Part shown: piece after piece, positions 7,723 through 16,549 of the stretch
Numbering within the stretch: position 1 is the first letter of the stretch
Layout: each line of letters opens with the position of its first letter
From: Eikenella longinqua
GTDB lineage: Bacteria; Pseudomonadota; Gammaproteobacteria; Burkholderiales; Neisseriaceae
NCBI RefSeq assembly: GCF_001648355.1
Contig: NZ_LXSL01000013.1
Location: forward strand, 1-64,000
Direction: 5' to 3'
DNA length: 64,000 bases
Notes under the pieces: generated by a model
Seen by the model: only the letters and a program-made list of their open reading frames with translations
What the model was told of the DNA's origin: nothing
Databases searched by the model: none
Position numbers and translations under genes: made by a program

Positions 7723-9699
7723 TTACAAAATATCCATTGCCGCACAGAATCCTTCATAAGTGGCTTCTTTTACCGTTCTAGCCTGCCGGGCATCGCCAAC
7801 TACAATAAATCTCGGGCAAACGCCTTCCAACCGTTTGACCAAATCTTTATTTGAACGGCTGCCGCAGCAATGCAGCACCAGGTCGGCAGCAATTTGCTGT
7901 TGCTTGCCTTCTTTATTGAGATAAATCACACTGTCTTCTGTGATTTCCTGTATTTGCACGGAACAAAGAAGGTTCATCCCTACTTTGGCCATTCGCGGCA
8001 TCAAGGCAGTGCGTTGGGAAGGCAGGGCATCCAGCATCACATCTTTCCGCCTTTCCAGAATCGAAACATGCGCACCCCATTCGGCGGCAAAGAAATAACC
8101 CGACTCACAGCCGATATCGCCGCCGCCGATAATCACCACACGTTTGTTTCTCACCTCATCCGGATGGGTATAGGCATAAAGCGCGTGTTTGGCATGTTCG
8201 ATACCCTTGATATCGGGCACATAAGCCCGCCCACCCACGGCACAGATCACATAATCCGGCTGCATCTCTGCAAGCAATTCTCTGGTTGCTTCCGTATTTA
8301 GCCGAATATCCACATTGTGGTATTTGCAGCGGGCAACCATAGAATCTTTAAACCGCTTCAACGACTCTTTGTCGTTGTCAATATCGGTAAACCACAACAC
8401 GCCGCCCAAGTTGTTTGATTTTTCCAGCAAAGTTACCTGATGGCCGCGTTCCGCAGCGGTAACGGCCGCATACATGCCGCCAACCCCGCCGCCTACCACG
8501 ACCACATGGCGGCGGCCTTTCGGCTGTGGTGCATTCCGCCAGCGCAATTCCCGTTGTCCGCGAGGGTTTACTGTGCAATGCCAAAGTGCCGGAATCGGGC
8601 GGGCATCGGGGTCAGAGCTCAGCGGGTTGAAGCAAGAACAACGCAGACATGGCGCTATCTGGTCTTCAATGCCGTCGCGGGTTTTGTTGACAAAATCGGG
8701 ATCGGCAAATTGTTGGCGCCCCATGGCGACAATATCGCATTTCCCCGATGCAATGGCTTTTTCAATCTGTTCCGGCGAATTAAACCCGCCCACTGAAATA
8801 ACCGGAACATCAACATGTTTTTTAATGGCTTCGGCCAAATCCAAGTTGCAGCCGTGCGGATCAAACATGGAGCTGAAAGCCTTGGTATTGACGTGATCCT
8901 GATAAGAACCGGACGTTACATGGATCAAATCCACATGGTGTTGGATAATCTTTGCAAACTCGATGCCGTCCTCCAGCGTCATCCCGCCTTCCATCCGTTC
9001 CGAACCGGACAAACGGTATTCGATGAGCAAATCATTGCCGCACACTTCGCGAATCTTTTTACACACCATAATCGGAAATTTCGCCCGGTTTTCCATACTG
9101 CCGCCGAATTCGTCGGTACGGTGGTTGAATTTGGGGGAGATAAACTGGTTCAGCAGCCAGCCGTGTCCGCCATGCAGGTTGATGACTTGGAAACCTAAAG
9201 ATTTGCATACCCAAGCTACTTCTGCCCATTGTGCGGCTGTTTTTTCCATCATTTCCACCGTCATCTCCTCTACCTGCACCCCGTCTTCACGGACAAATGC
9301 AGATGGGCCGATGGGATTTTTATGGCCGGGGATGGTATCAGGGTGGTTCATTGCCCCGACGTGGTTGAGCTGAATGGTGGCCACCGCGCCGTGCGCCTTG
9401 ATTGCTTCGGTCAGTATCATGATAGCTTCCATGTGGATGGTGGACATCGGGTTTTCCCACAGGTTCAAACCATGCTCATGCCGCCAAGAATATTCATGGT
9501 CGATGAAGCTTTCGGTGATTGTTACTTCTGCAAAGCCTCCTCTGGCTTTGGTTTCATATACATCAATGGCTTCCGGAGTCGGGTAGCCTTGTTCGGTAAC
9601 AACACGGTTGGTGGTGATCGGGGAGGCGAACACCCGATTTTTGAAGGTAACGCCTTTGATGGTTAAAGGTTGAAACATGTGGGGGTATTTGCTGTTCAT
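7723..9699 (-). CDS. NADH:flavin oxidoreductase / 2,4-dienoyl-CoA reductase-type Fe-S flavoprotein
   Basis: 658 residues from the ATG at 9697-9699, which has an AAGGAG ribosome site; 44 upstream in-frame codons are not needed. Residues 1-380 form an old-yellow-enzyme barrel (FKNRVFASPITT, HGGHGWLLNQFISP with the His pair near 176-179). A cysteine set at 351, 354, 356 and 375 follows that would bind a 4Fe-4S cluster. The second half has an FAD-binding VVVGGGVGGMYAA motif at about 400-412 and a second dinucleotide motif VVIIGGGDIGCESG. This is the layout of 2,4-dienoyl-CoA reductase, trimethylamine dehydrogenase and BaiCD-like enoate reductases. The substrate cannot be told from sequence. It lies upstream of a LysR regulator in the opposite direction and is bracketed by direct repeats. 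Confidence 0.85.
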   Translation of the reverse strand: MNSKYPHMFQPLTIKGVTFKNRVFASPITTNRVVTEQGYPTPEAIDVYETKARGGFAEVTITESFIDHEYSWRHEHGLNLWENPMSTIHMEAIMILTEAIKAHGAVATIQLNHVGAMNHPDTIPGHKNPIGPSAFVREDGVQVEEMTVEMMEKTAAQWAEVAWVCKSLGFQVINLHGGHGWLLNQFISPKFNHRTDEFGGSMENRAKFPIMVCKKIREVCGNDLLIEYRLSGSERMEGGMTLEDGIEFAKIIQHHVDLIHVTSGSYQDHVNTKAFSSMFDPHGCNLDLAEAIKKHVDVPVISVGGFNSPEQIEKAIASGKCDIVAMGRQQFADPDFVNKTRDGIEDQIAPCLRCSCFNPLSSDPDARPIPALWHCTVNPRGQRELRWRNAPQPKGRRHVVVVGGGVGGMYAAVTAAERGHQVTLLEKSNNLGGVLWFTDIDNDKESLKRFKDSMVARCKYHNVDIRLNTEATRELLAEMQPDYVICAVGGRAYVPDIKGIEHAKHALYAYTHPDEVRNKRVVIIGGGDIGCESGYFFAAEWGAHVSILERRKDVMLDALPSQRTALMPRMAKVGMNLLCSVQIQEITEDSVIYLNKEGKQQQIAADLVLHCCGSRSNKDLVKRLEGVCPRFIVVGDARQARTVKEATYEGFCAAMDIL

Positions 9700-9850
9700 G
9701 ACATAACTCCTTGCTGGTAGTAGCGGGAATGTATCGGAACCTCTTATGTAGTCAGTGGTAATCCGTCCGACGGATGGGCTGTGCGTTTTGGAAAGCTTGA
9801 AATTTTTTGGTATCTGTCCGGATGAAAACAATAGATGCAGATTGCTTTAG

Positions 9851-9910
9851 AGGCTACCTGAAAACGCAATGCAGCGCAGTTTCTGTGAAGCTGAATTTTT
9901 CAGGTAGCCT
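9851..9910. repeat. DUS-bounded composite intergenic repeat
   Basis: A 60-base unit opens with AGGCTACCTGAAAACGCA, carries a GCGCAGTTTCTGTGAAGC core and closes with TTTTTCAGGTAGCCT. The same core occurs in other intergenic gaps of this window. Confidence 0.65.
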
Positions 9911-10033
9911 TTTGTTGATGCCGAACGAGGGAAAAGCATGCGGTTCAATCCGATAGGCCTGCTCGCTCAAATTGTGCGGAGAAAAGTTGGCTGCCGATTG
10001 GTGTTTCGGCCGCGAGGATGATTAAGTGCATCT

Positions 10034-10120
10034 GAATATAGAGAGGGAGGCTCGGCGTTGGAAATTCTTTATTTAGTGGCGGTCATGCATTTTGGGTATA
10101 ATCAAAAAAACAAACGGGAA
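10034..10120. repeat. Direct repeat copy B (upstream of the LysR gene)
   Basis: Same-orientation partner of copy A (7461-7549): GAATATAGAG, GGAAATTCTTTATTTA, CGGTCATGCA and TATAATCAAAAAAACAAA are shared. The TATAAT inside it could serve as a -10 element for the LysR gene. The interval 9700-10237 otherwise holds one DUS-bounded repeat and the two inverted repeats listed next. Confidence 0.75.
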
Positions 10121-10152
10121 TATGCTGCTGCCGGTTGAGCAGCATATTCCCG
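10115..10152. promoter_or_regulatory. Perfect 15-bp inverted repeat in the LysR leader
   Basis: CGGGAATATGCTGCT (10115-10129) and AGCAGCATATTCCCG (10138-10152) are perfect complements around an 8-base loop. There is no U-tract. It could be an operator or a leader hairpin. Confidence 0.6.
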
Positions 10153-10168
10153 CAAAGTTATACTTTGT

Positions 10169-10217
10169 CCGCTTGAAACTGGCGCACTACAAGCAGTAAA
10201 ACTCCAGTTTCAAGCGG
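10169..10217. promoter_or_regulatory. Perfect 14-bp inverted repeat just before the LysR start
   Basis: CCGCTTGAAACTGG (10169-10182) and CCAGTTTCAAGCGG (10204-10217) are separated by 21 bases and end 6 bases before the AAAGGAG ribosome site. The position suits autoregulation of the LysR gene or a leader structure. Confidence 0.6.
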
Positions 10218-10237
10218 CAATACAAAGGAGACAGCAC

Positions 10238-11176
10238 ATGAAAATCCACCTGTTCCGCGAGTTCATCACTTTGGCCGAAACCCTCAATTTCACCAAAGCC
10301 GCCGAGAAATCCCACATCACCCAGCCGGTATTAAGCCGGCACATCAAAGAATTGGAAGATTTTTTCGGCACGCCGCTGTTTCTGCGCGATACCCACGGCG
10401 TGAAGCTCACCAGCGCGGGCGAGATGCTGCTCTCCGAAGCGAGAAAAATCGTTTGGCAGTATGAGCACACCCTTTCCATGATCCGACAATTCACCGGGCA
10501 GAGCCGGCGCAGCATCGCCATCGCCTACCTCGGCGAAGCCTTTGCCCAGCTGCTGATCGGCGTGTTGGAGCAATTCAATCTGGATTATCCCGACATCGCC
10601 GTGCACTACCGCGACGTGGAATTAGACGAGCTGCTGGAACTCTTGGAAGGCGGCGAGGCCGACATCGGCTTCATCGTCCGCCCCAATCTGATGGAGCAAT
10701 GGCAGGGTTTCGACACCCTGCCCTTCCACACCGACCCGCTGTGCGTGGCCGTGCACCGCTCGCACGAGCTGGCGCAGAAAGGCGGCAAACCCTCGCTGCA
10801 CGATATCGCCCGCTATCCGCTCATCCGCGAAAACCCGCAAACCTTCACCCATTCCGACCAATTCAGCACACACTTCCTCTCCGCCTACCGCCTGCAATAC
10901 ACGCTGTATAAGGAATACCCCAACCTGCGCACCTGCTTTTTCAACCTGGAGCGCAACAAAAACACCGTCTTGCTGCTGCCCAAACACCGCGCCCGCTCGC
11001 TCGGCAGCGAAACTGTGCTGCTGGAAGTGGCCGAGCAAGACTATTTCTACAATATGGAACTGATTTGGAGCCGGAAAAACAGCAACCCCGCCACCGCGCT
11101 GTTTGTGAAAACCTTCCGGCAGCATTGGCAGGATTCGCGCGACAGGCTGGAAGAAGCCATCCCCGTGGCCACATAA
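10238..11176 (+). CDS. LysR-family transcriptional regulator
   Basis: A 312-residue protein. Residues 1-60 form the LysR winged helix-turn-helix (FREFITLAETLNFTKAAE, then ITQPVLSRHIKELE and G.PLF.R). The remainder is the substrate-binding domain with IAIAYLGEAF and the GEADIGFIV segment. RBS AAAGGAG precedes the ATG at 10238. LysR regulators usually act on a neighbouring gene, so the oxidoreductase and the truncated MFS gene to the left are the natural candidates. The effector is unknown. The two perfect inverted repeats in its leader may be binding sites. Confidence 0.92.
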   Translation: MKIHLFREFITLAETLNFTKAAEKSHITQPVLSRHIKELEDFFGTPLFLRDTHGVKLTSAGEMLLSEARKIVWQYEHTLSMIRQFTGQSRRSIAIAYLGEAFAQLLIGVLEQFNLDYPDIAVHYRDVELDELLELLEGGEADIGFIVRPNLMEQWQGFDTLPFHTDPLCVAVHRSHELAQKGGKPSLHDIARYPLIRENPQTFTHSDQFSTHFLSAYRLQYTLYKEYPNLRTCFFNLERNKNTVLLLPKHRARSLGSETVLLEVAEQDYFYNMELIWSRKNSNPATALFVKTFRQHWQDSRDRLEEAIPVAT

Positions 11177-11201
11177 GCCCCGTGCCCATCCACCCCCAAT
11201 T

Positions 11202-11242
11202 GAGGCTACCTGAAAAAGACATTGCGTTTTTCAGGTAGCCTC
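11202..11242. terminator. DUS-pair terminator after the LysR gene
   Basis: GAGGCTACCTGAAAAA and its reverse complement TTTTTCAGGTAGCCTC form a 16-bp stem with a short loop between the LysR gene and the thiolase gene. Confidence 0.7.
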
Positions 11243-11412
11243 TTTCCATTGCCGCGCCTCTCCGGTTATCCCGAAAACACATAGCCCGCCACACAAAAAG
11301 CATTTCAGTTCCGCTGTCGCCTGCGCTTTAATCCTTGGCAGAGACGGCATAGCAGGCCGCCATGGAATCGGGAGCAGGCTCCCGCAGCGAACAAATTTTA
11401 AGGATACTGGAT

Positions 11413-12594
11413 ATGGAAAATGTGGTGATTGTGAGCGCGGCGCGTACCGCCATCGGCAGTTTTAACGGCTCTCTGGCGGATGTGCCCGCCGTGGATTTGG
11501 GCGCCACCGTTATCCGCGAAGTGTTGCAGCGCGCCAAAGTGGGCGCGGAGCAGGTAAACGAAGTGATTATGGGCAACGTGTTGCAGGCCGGCCTCGGGCA
11601 AAACCCCACCCGCCAGGCCGCGCTGAAAGCCGGCATCGGCGAAGAAGCCGAATCGTTCACCATCAGCAAAGTGTGCGGCTCGGGGCTCAAAAGCGTTGCC
11701 TTGGCCGCGCAGGCCATCGTGGCCGGCGATGCCGAAATCGTGGTGGCCGGCGGCATGGAAAACATGAGCCAGGCGCCCTATGTGCTCGATGGCAGGGTGC
11801 GGCGCGGCGTGAAAATGGGCAACCTCACCCTGCGCGACACCATGCTGGAAGACGGCCTCACCTGCGCCATGAACCGCTACCACATGGGCATCACCGCCGA
11901 AAACGTGGCCGAGCGCTACGGCTTGAGCCGCGAAGAGCAAGACGCCTTTGCCCTGCGCTCGCAAACCCTGGCCGCACAGGCCATCCAATCCGGCGCGTTT
12001 GCAAAAGAAATCGTGCCGGTTACCATCCCCACGCGCAAAGGCGACATCGTATTCGCCCAAGACGAACACCCCAAAGCCACTTCCGCCGAATCGCTGGCCA
12101 AACTCAAAACCGCCTTCAAGAAAGAAGGCGGCACGGTTACCGCCGGCAATGCCTCCGGTATCAACGACGGCGCGGCCGCCCTGCTGCTGATGAGCGAGGG
12201 CAAGGCCAAAGAGCTGGGCTTGGCGCCGCTGGCACGCATCCGCGGCTACGCCAGCGCCGGCGTGGATCCGCAAGTAATGGGCCTGGGGCCGATTCCGGCG
12301 GTGAAAAAAGCCTTGAAAAAAGCCGGCCTGGATTTGGCCGACATCGATTTGATCGAGGCTAACGAAGCCTTTGCCGCCCAAGCGCTGGGCGTGAGCAAAG
12401 AGCTGGGCTTGGATATGAACAAAGTCAACCTGAACGGCGGCGCCATCGCCCTGGGCCACCCCATCGGCGCCAGCGGCGCCCGCATTCTGGTGAGCCTGCT
12501 CTACGGCATGCAGGCGCGCCAAGCCAAAACTGGCCTGGCCACCCTCTGCATCGGCGGCGGGCAGGGCATCGCCATGATTGTGGAACGGGTTTAG
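11413..12594 (+). CDS. Acetyl-CoA C-acetyltransferase (thiolase)
   Basis: 393 residues from the ATG at 11413 (MENVVIVSAARTAIGSF), preceded by a weak AAGGAT site; an in-frame ATG at 11362 lacks support. The nucleophilic cysteine is Cys88 in SKVCGSGLKS. The C-terminal half has NGGAIALGHPIGASGAR and LCIGGGQG, with the catalytic His and second Cys. It condenses two acetyl-CoA to acetoacetyl-CoA or performs the reverse, and could be named atoB or phaA. It stands alone, followed by a stem-loop terminator. No butanoate or PHB genes are adjacent. Confidence 0.92.
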   Translation: MENVVIVSAARTAIGSFNGSLADVPAVDLGATVIREVLQRAKVGAEQVNEVIMGNVLQAGLGQNPTRQAALKAGIGEEAESFTISKVCGSGLKSVALAAQAIVAGDAEIVVAGGMENMSQAPYVLDGRVRRGVKMGNLTLRDTMLEDGLTCAMNRYHMGITAENVAERYGLSREEQDAFALRSQTLAAQAIQSGAFAKEIVPVTIPTRKGDIVFAQDEHPKATSAESLAKLKTAFKKEGGTVTAGNASGINDGAAALLLMSEGKAKELGLAPLARIRGYASAGVDPQVMGLGPIPAVKKALKKAGLDLADIDLIEANEAFAAQALGVSKELGLDMNKVNLNGGAIALGHPIGASGARILVSLLYGMQARQAKTGLATLCIGGGQGIAMIVERV

Positions 12595-12616
12595 CCTGCT
12601 TGCCGGCATTAATCAA

Positions 12617-12653
12617 AACCCCACCGCCCGTGCAGATTGCAGGCGGTGGGGTT
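12617..12653. terminator. Stem-loop terminator after the thiolase gene
   Basis: AACCCCACCGCC (12617-12628) and GGCGGTGGGGTT (12642-12653) form a perfect 12-bp GC-rich stem with a 13-base loop; the T-tract is short. Confidence 0.7.
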
Positions 12654-12673
12654 TGCTGCTGCTGTAAAGGGCT

Positions 12674-12717
12674 AAAGGCTACCTGAAAACCATCCGAGCA
12701 TTTTTCAGGTAGCCTTT
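12674..12717. terminator. DUS-pair terminator between thiolase and ketosynthase genes
   Basis: AAAGGCTACCTGAAAA and TTTTTCAGGTAGCCTTT face each other across a short loop. Beyond it, 12730-12833 holds a degenerate composite repeat (CTTTGCAGAAACTCAG, CTTCGCAAGACATCG, TTCGTTGAAGC) up to the end of the ketosynthase gene. Confidence 0.65.
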
Positions 12718-12834
12718 GCGCTTGTGCCGAAAGCGTTACGCCGTTGCAGCTTGCGTTTTAGCTTTGCAGAAACTCAGCCTTGCTTCGCAAGACATCGTTT
12801 TAACTTCGTTGAAGCTGACGCTTTCAGGTAGCTC

Positions 12835-14058
12835 CTACCAACGCTTGAATATCAGCGAGGTATTCACGCCGCCGAAGGCGAAGTTGTTGTTCATCACGTA
12901 TTCGGTGTCGATGCGGCGGCCTTGGCCGGTGAGGTAGTCGGCTTCGCCGCAGCGGGGGTCGATGTTGTCCAGATTCAGCGTGGGGGCAAACCAGCCATTG
13001 CGCATCATTTCGACGGCAAACCAGGACTCGAGTGCACCACACGCGCCGAGGGTGTGGCCGAGGTAGCTTTTTTGCGAGCTGAGCGGGATGTGGCCGAACA
13101 CGGCGGCGGTGGCTTGGGTTTCGGCGATGTCGCCCTGTTCGGTGGCGGTGCCGTGGCCGCTCACATAGCCGACGGCGGAGGGCGGCAGGGCGGCGTCTTC
13201 GAGGGCGAGCTCCATGCAGCGCTGCATGGTGCGCATTTCGGGGCGGGTGATGTGGCTGCCGTCGCAGTTGGCGCCGTATCCCACGATTTCGGCGATGATG
13301 TGCGCACCGCGCGCTTGGGCGTGTTCCAATTCTTCCAGCACCATCATGCAGCCGCCTTCGCCGAGCACGAGGCCGTCGCGCGCGGCATCATAAGGGCGCG
13401 GGGTGAGTTCGGGCTCGCCGTTGCGGAGGCTGGCGGCATAAAGGCTGTCGAACACATAGGCTTCGGAGGGGCAGAGCTGGTCGGCGCCGCCGGCCAGCAT
13501 CATGGGGATTTTGCCGTATTTGATCGCTTCGTAGGCATAGCCGATGCCTTGGCTGCCGGAGGTGCAGGCGCTGGAAGTGGGGATCAGGCGGCCGGTGAGG
13601 CCGAAGAAGATGGCCACGTTGGCAGCGGTGGTGTGCGGCATCATGCGCACATAGGTGTTGGCGCTGAAATTGTTGGGCTGATGGGCGAGCAGCAGGCCGA
13701 TGTCGAGCACGTCGGCGGTGCTGCCGCTGGACGAGCCGGCGGCCACGCCCATGCTGCCGTTGCGGATGACGGGGTCGCCGAGTAAACCGGCCTGTTTCAG
13801 GGCCTGTTCGGCGGCGTCGGTGCAGTATTGCGCCAGCGGGCCCATGCTGCGCAGCTGTTTGCGCGTCCAATGTGCGGGCGGGGCATAGGCGGGCAGCGGC
13901 GCGCCGAGGCGGGTTTCCATTTCGGGGAAGGCGTCCCACGCCTCCATGTGGCGCACAGCGTTTTTGCCCGCGCGGAAGGCGGCTTCGATTTCGTGCCACT
14001 CGCGGCCGAAGGCGCACACCGCGCCCACGCCGGTAATCACCACCCGTTTCGTTTTCAT
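12835..14058 (-). CDS. Beta-ketoacyl-ACP synthase, aryl-polyene type
   Basis: 407 residues with a complete ketosynthase triad: Cys165 in TSSACTSGSQG, His302 in GHGTATEQGD, His335 in LGHTLGACGA. The ATG at 14056-14058 overlaps the stop of the upstream ketoreductase gene (ATGA), so the two are translationally coupled; a start two codons earlier is possible. The sequence is FabF-like but has the length and style of the ketosynthases from aryl-polyene and related pigment clusters. A stand-alone KS plus KR pair away from the housekeeping fab genes supports this. Role inferred: chain extension of a polyene acyl chain on an ACP encoded elsewhere. Confidence 0.85.
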   Translation of the reverse strand: MKTKRVVITGVGAVCAFGREWHEIEAAFRAGKNAVRHMEAWDAFPEMETRLGAPLPAYAPPAHWTRKQLRSMGPLAQYCTDAAEQALKQAGLLGDPVIRNGSMGVAAGSSSGSTADVLDIGLLLAHQPNNFSANTYVRMMPHTTAANVAIFFGLTGRLIPTSSACTSGSQGIGYAYEAIKYGKIPMMLAGGADQLCPSEAYVFDSLYAASLRNGEPELTPRPYDAARDGLVLGEGGCMMVLEELEHAQARGAHIIAEIVGYGANCDGSHITRPEMRTMQRCMELALEDAALPPSAVGYVSGHGTATEQGDIAETQATAAVFGHIPLSSQKSYLGHTLGACGALESWFAVEMMRNGWFAPTLNLDNIDPRCGEADYLTGQGRRIDTEYVMNNNFAFGGVNTSLIFKRW

Positions 14059-14786
14059 CAGCACAATCCTCCGTTTACCGCAATCACCTGCCGCGTGATG
14101 TAGGCGGCGTGTTCGCTCATTAAGAAGCGCACGGCATGCGCCACTTCTTCCGGCCGCCCCATACGCTGCGCCGGAATCGCCTTCAAAATCTCTTCCACCG
14201 GCACGTTTTCATCCAAAATTTCCGTATCAATCAAACCGGGCGCAACGCAGTTTACCGTAATTTTGCGTTTGGCCAGCTCCACCGCCAAAGCCTTGGCCGC
14301 GCCGATTAGCCCCGCTTTCGACGCGCTGTAGTTCACCTGCCCGCGGTTGCCGATCAGGCCGGACACGGAGGCCATGCACACAATCCGCCCCGGCGCGCGG
14401 CGGCGGATCATCGGCATGATGAGCGGGTGCAGCACGTTGTAGAAGCCGTCGAGATTGGTGCGCAGCACGCGATCCCAATCTTCGTCTTCCAGCGCGGGGA
14501 AGGCATTGTCGCGCGTCAGCCCCGCATTGAGCACCACGCCGTAATACGCGCCGTGTGCTTCAATATCCACTTCCAGCACGCGGCGGCATTCGGCGCGGTC
14601 GGCCACGTCAAACTGCAACACCCGCGCCTGCCGCCCCAGCGCACGGATTTGTTCCGCTACCGCTTCGGCTTCCGCCATGCGGCTGCGGCCGTGCACCACG
14701 ATGTCGAAGCCGTCTTGCGCCAAGGCCAAAGCCGCCGCACGGCCGATGCCGCGCGTGGAGCCGGTGATGAGGATGGTTTGGGTCAT
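14058..14786 (-). CDS. 3-ketoacyl-ACP reductase (FabG-like, aryl-polyene type)
   Basis: A 242-residue short-chain dehydrogenase. The cofactor motif TGSTRGIG is at residues 9-16, and the catalytic set is Asn111, Ser140, Tyr153 and Lys157. NADPH-dependent reduction of beta-ketoacyl-ACP is the family reaction. An AAGGAA ribosome site precedes the ATG. The gene is coupled to the ketosynthase by a 4-base overlap. Together they resemble the KS/KR modules of aryl-polyene clusters, whose other parts lie about 33 kb away at 47448-51405. Confidence 0.87.
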   Translation of the reverse strand: MTQTILITGSTRGIGRAAALALAQDGFDIVVHGRSRMAEAEAVAEQIRALGRQARVLQFDVADRAECRRVLEVDIEAHGAYYGVVLNAGLTRDNAFPALEDEDWDRVLRTNLDGFYNVLHPLIMPMIRRRAPGRIVCMASVSGLIGNRGQVNYSASKAGLIGAAKALAVELAKRKITVNCVAPGLIDTEILDENVPVEEILKAIPAQRMGRPEEVAHAVRFLMSEHAAYITRQVIAVNGGLC

Positions 14787-14864
14787 GATGGGGTTCCTTG
14801 TGTAGAAGGCAGCCTGCTCCGGTTGAGGCTACCTGAAAAATAAGAAAGGCTAACTTAGGCGGCT

Positions 14865-15287
14865 TCATCTTGGCCTAGGCAGGAAAGCTGATAAAACTAG
14901 GGAAACTGCCACGCCGCATTTGATGAATATCCATATGTCGTCGCCTGTTGCACTTAATGAAAAAAAGCAAACTAGGGTCGTGCTTAATGTGCCAAGGATG
15001 ACCATAATACATATGCCGAGCCAATTTCGCTGCAAATTCAAAATCATGATCAATACCCCAACCAATAAAGCAGGCAGGCCGCCGTAAATATAGCTGAATG
15101 GTACGGCGAGAGGGAAAAACATTAATGTTATCAACAGCCCTGAAGTATGGCTGCCATCAATGCTCCAACCAATCACACACATCAAAAAGAACAGCCCCAG
15201 CGGAGGACCGAGTGCTAGACAAACTGCGGGAAATCCCCAGTCATATGCCGGCTTGGCTGAGCCCCTATTGCGCCTATTTTGTGCCAT
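14865..15287 (-). CDS. Small membrane protein, member of a three-copy paralogous family
   Basis: 140 residues from the ATG at 15285-15287 (MAQNRR); an in-frame start 22 codons earlier would be encoded by a DUS and is unlikely. About four hydrophobic segments follow a short basic N-terminus. Shared landmarks with the ORFs at 19096-19539 and 30340-30753 are YGG.PALL.G, a central RN..G, and a C-terminal LSAFLPRP. The function is unknown. The gene is AT-richer than its neighbours. Confidence 0.7.
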   Translation of the reverse strand: MAQNRRNRGSAKPAYDWGFPAVCLALGPPLGLFFLMCVIGWSIDGSHTSGLLITLMFFPLAVPFSYIYGGLPALLVGVLIMILNLQRNWLGICIMVILGTLSTTLVCFFSLSATGDDIWIFIKCGVAVSLVLSAFLPRPR

Positions 15288-15469
15288 TGTAATCTCAAAT
15301 TTTCGCCTATTAGTGAGGCTACCTGAAAAATCGGGGAAAGCAGATTGTGCCACGCCTGCGCCGGTTGGGAAACGGGGAGGGCGCAGGCGGGGCGGTTTAA
15401 CTTCGTTTTAACTGCGTTGAAGCTGACGCTTTCAGGTAGCCTTTTGGGCTGGAGGCCGCTGGAAAAGGC

Positions 15470-15919
15470 CTATCGGCAATAATTGACGACAATCCGTGCG
15501 CCGCCGTCTTGCGGGTGGTAATACGCCCCTGCGTCGCCCCATGTAAAGCGGCGGCATTGCCCTGCTGCCGATGGGTGAATGGTGCACGGAGTATCGCCCA
15601 GCTGCCGATCCAGCCATTGCTCAAACTGCTTTCTGCGCTGCCATTCGTGCGCCTCCGACCATGCCTCCCAGCCCGTGTCTTTGCCTATCGGGCAGAAAAA
15701 TAGGGATAGCCTGGCCAGCCGCTGCTGCTCGAACCAAGCGGTAAGGGCATATTGTGTGGATTGCTCGGTAAACGACACGCCGAAAGAGGTGATCCCGGCC
15801 TGCGGATGATGCGGGCAGGATTCGGGAAACAGGGCAAGCCAGTTATCCAAAGTGGTGTGCGCTGTGATGGCGTGGCCGCCGGGCAGAATGATGCTGCCGT
15901 CTTCGGGCTTGATTTTCAT
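15470..15919 (-). CDS. Hypothetical protein
   Basis: A 149-residue ORF beginning MKIKPEDGSIILPGGHAIT, rich in Trp and Tyr, with no signal peptide or membrane segment and no motif I recognise. It is flanked by DUS copies on both sides (15300-15450 and near 15980). Codon use matches the surrounding genes, so it is probably a real, soluble protein. It reads in the same direction as the DUF4189 gene upstream, about 117 bases away. No function is proposed. Confidence 0.6.
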   Translation of the reverse strand: MKIKPEDGSIILPGGHAITAHTTLDNWLALFPESCPHHPQAGITSFGVSFTEQSTQYALTAWFEQQRLARLSLFFCPIGKDTGWEAWSEAHEWQRRKQFEQWLDRQLGDTPCTIHPSAAGQCRRFTWGDAGAYYHPQDGGARIVVNYCR

Positions 15920-16036
15920 ATTTGAAGTTCCCCATGCGGTTGGCAGGTAATCTGCAAACAGACTGGCGGATGGGAGAGGCTACCTGAAAAAGAAAGGCTG
16001 TGTAATCATCTGGTTGGCGGTTTTTGGGCGTGTCCG

Positions 16037-16549
16037 TTATGGGTGCAGATAATATTGGTGGCGGGCATTGAGCTGGCGGATGTCGAGTTTGCAGCTGGCT
16101 GCGCCGCTGTGGCGGCAGCGGTTCAGGGCTTCCTGCTCCACCCTGCCGCACACGCCGGAAGCGGAGAAGTGGAAATTTGCGCCGCCGGTTGGGTTGGGCG
16201 AGGAGGCCATGGCGAGGCAGCCGTTGCGCTGGAAGGCAGCGGCGCGGCATCCGCCCCGGCCGGATTGTTCGCAGTTCATCACGGCGTCAGCCTGCGCGGC
16301 TTCTTGGCCGAAAAAGCCGGTAGACCAGCCCCATGCGCCGGTTTGGGCATTGACGGCGATGGCGGCATAATAATCGGTGCGGCGGGAGAAGTCGGGGGCA
16401 GGTTTGCTTGCGCTTTGATTGGGTGAGCAATTCGGATTGTAGCCATAGCCGCATAATGCCGGGTTGGTTTGTAACGGCCCTTGTGTCGGGTTTTGGGCAT
16501 AGGCATGGGCGGACAGCACGGCGGCGAAGGCAAGCAGGTATTGTTTCAT
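16037..16549 (-). CDS. Secreted DUF4189 domain protein
   Basis: A 170-residue protein with a clear signal peptide (MKQYLLAFAAVLSAHAYA). The mature part has the DUF4189 pattern: DYYAAIAVNAQTGAWGWS, then spaced cysteines in MNCEQSGRGGCRAAAFQRNGCLAMA. The cysteines suggest disulphide bonds in the periplasm or outside the cell. DUF4189 proteins are common in Neisseriaceae and have no firmly assigned role. An alternating Ala-rich region and a cysteine near the C-terminus (CRHSGAASCKLD) complete it. Confidence 0.8.
   Translation of the reverse strand: MKQYLLAFAAVLSAHAYAQNPTQGPLQTNPALCGYGYNPNCSPNQSASKPAPDFSRRTDYYAAIAVNAQTGAWGWSTGFFGQEAAQADAVMNCEQSGRGGCRAAAFQRNGCLAMASSPNPTGGANFHFSASGVCGRVEQEALNRCRHSGAASCKLDIRQLNARHQYYLHP

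Noticed and set aside
11398..12609. A 403-codon minus-strand frame opposite the thiolase gene
   Set aside because: It has no recognisable protein features, and the thiolase frame has all catalytic motifs.
12922..13785. A 287-codon plus-strand frame opposite the ketosynthase
   Set aside because: Gly/Ala/His-rich shadow without motifs; the ketosynthase triad is intact on the other strand.
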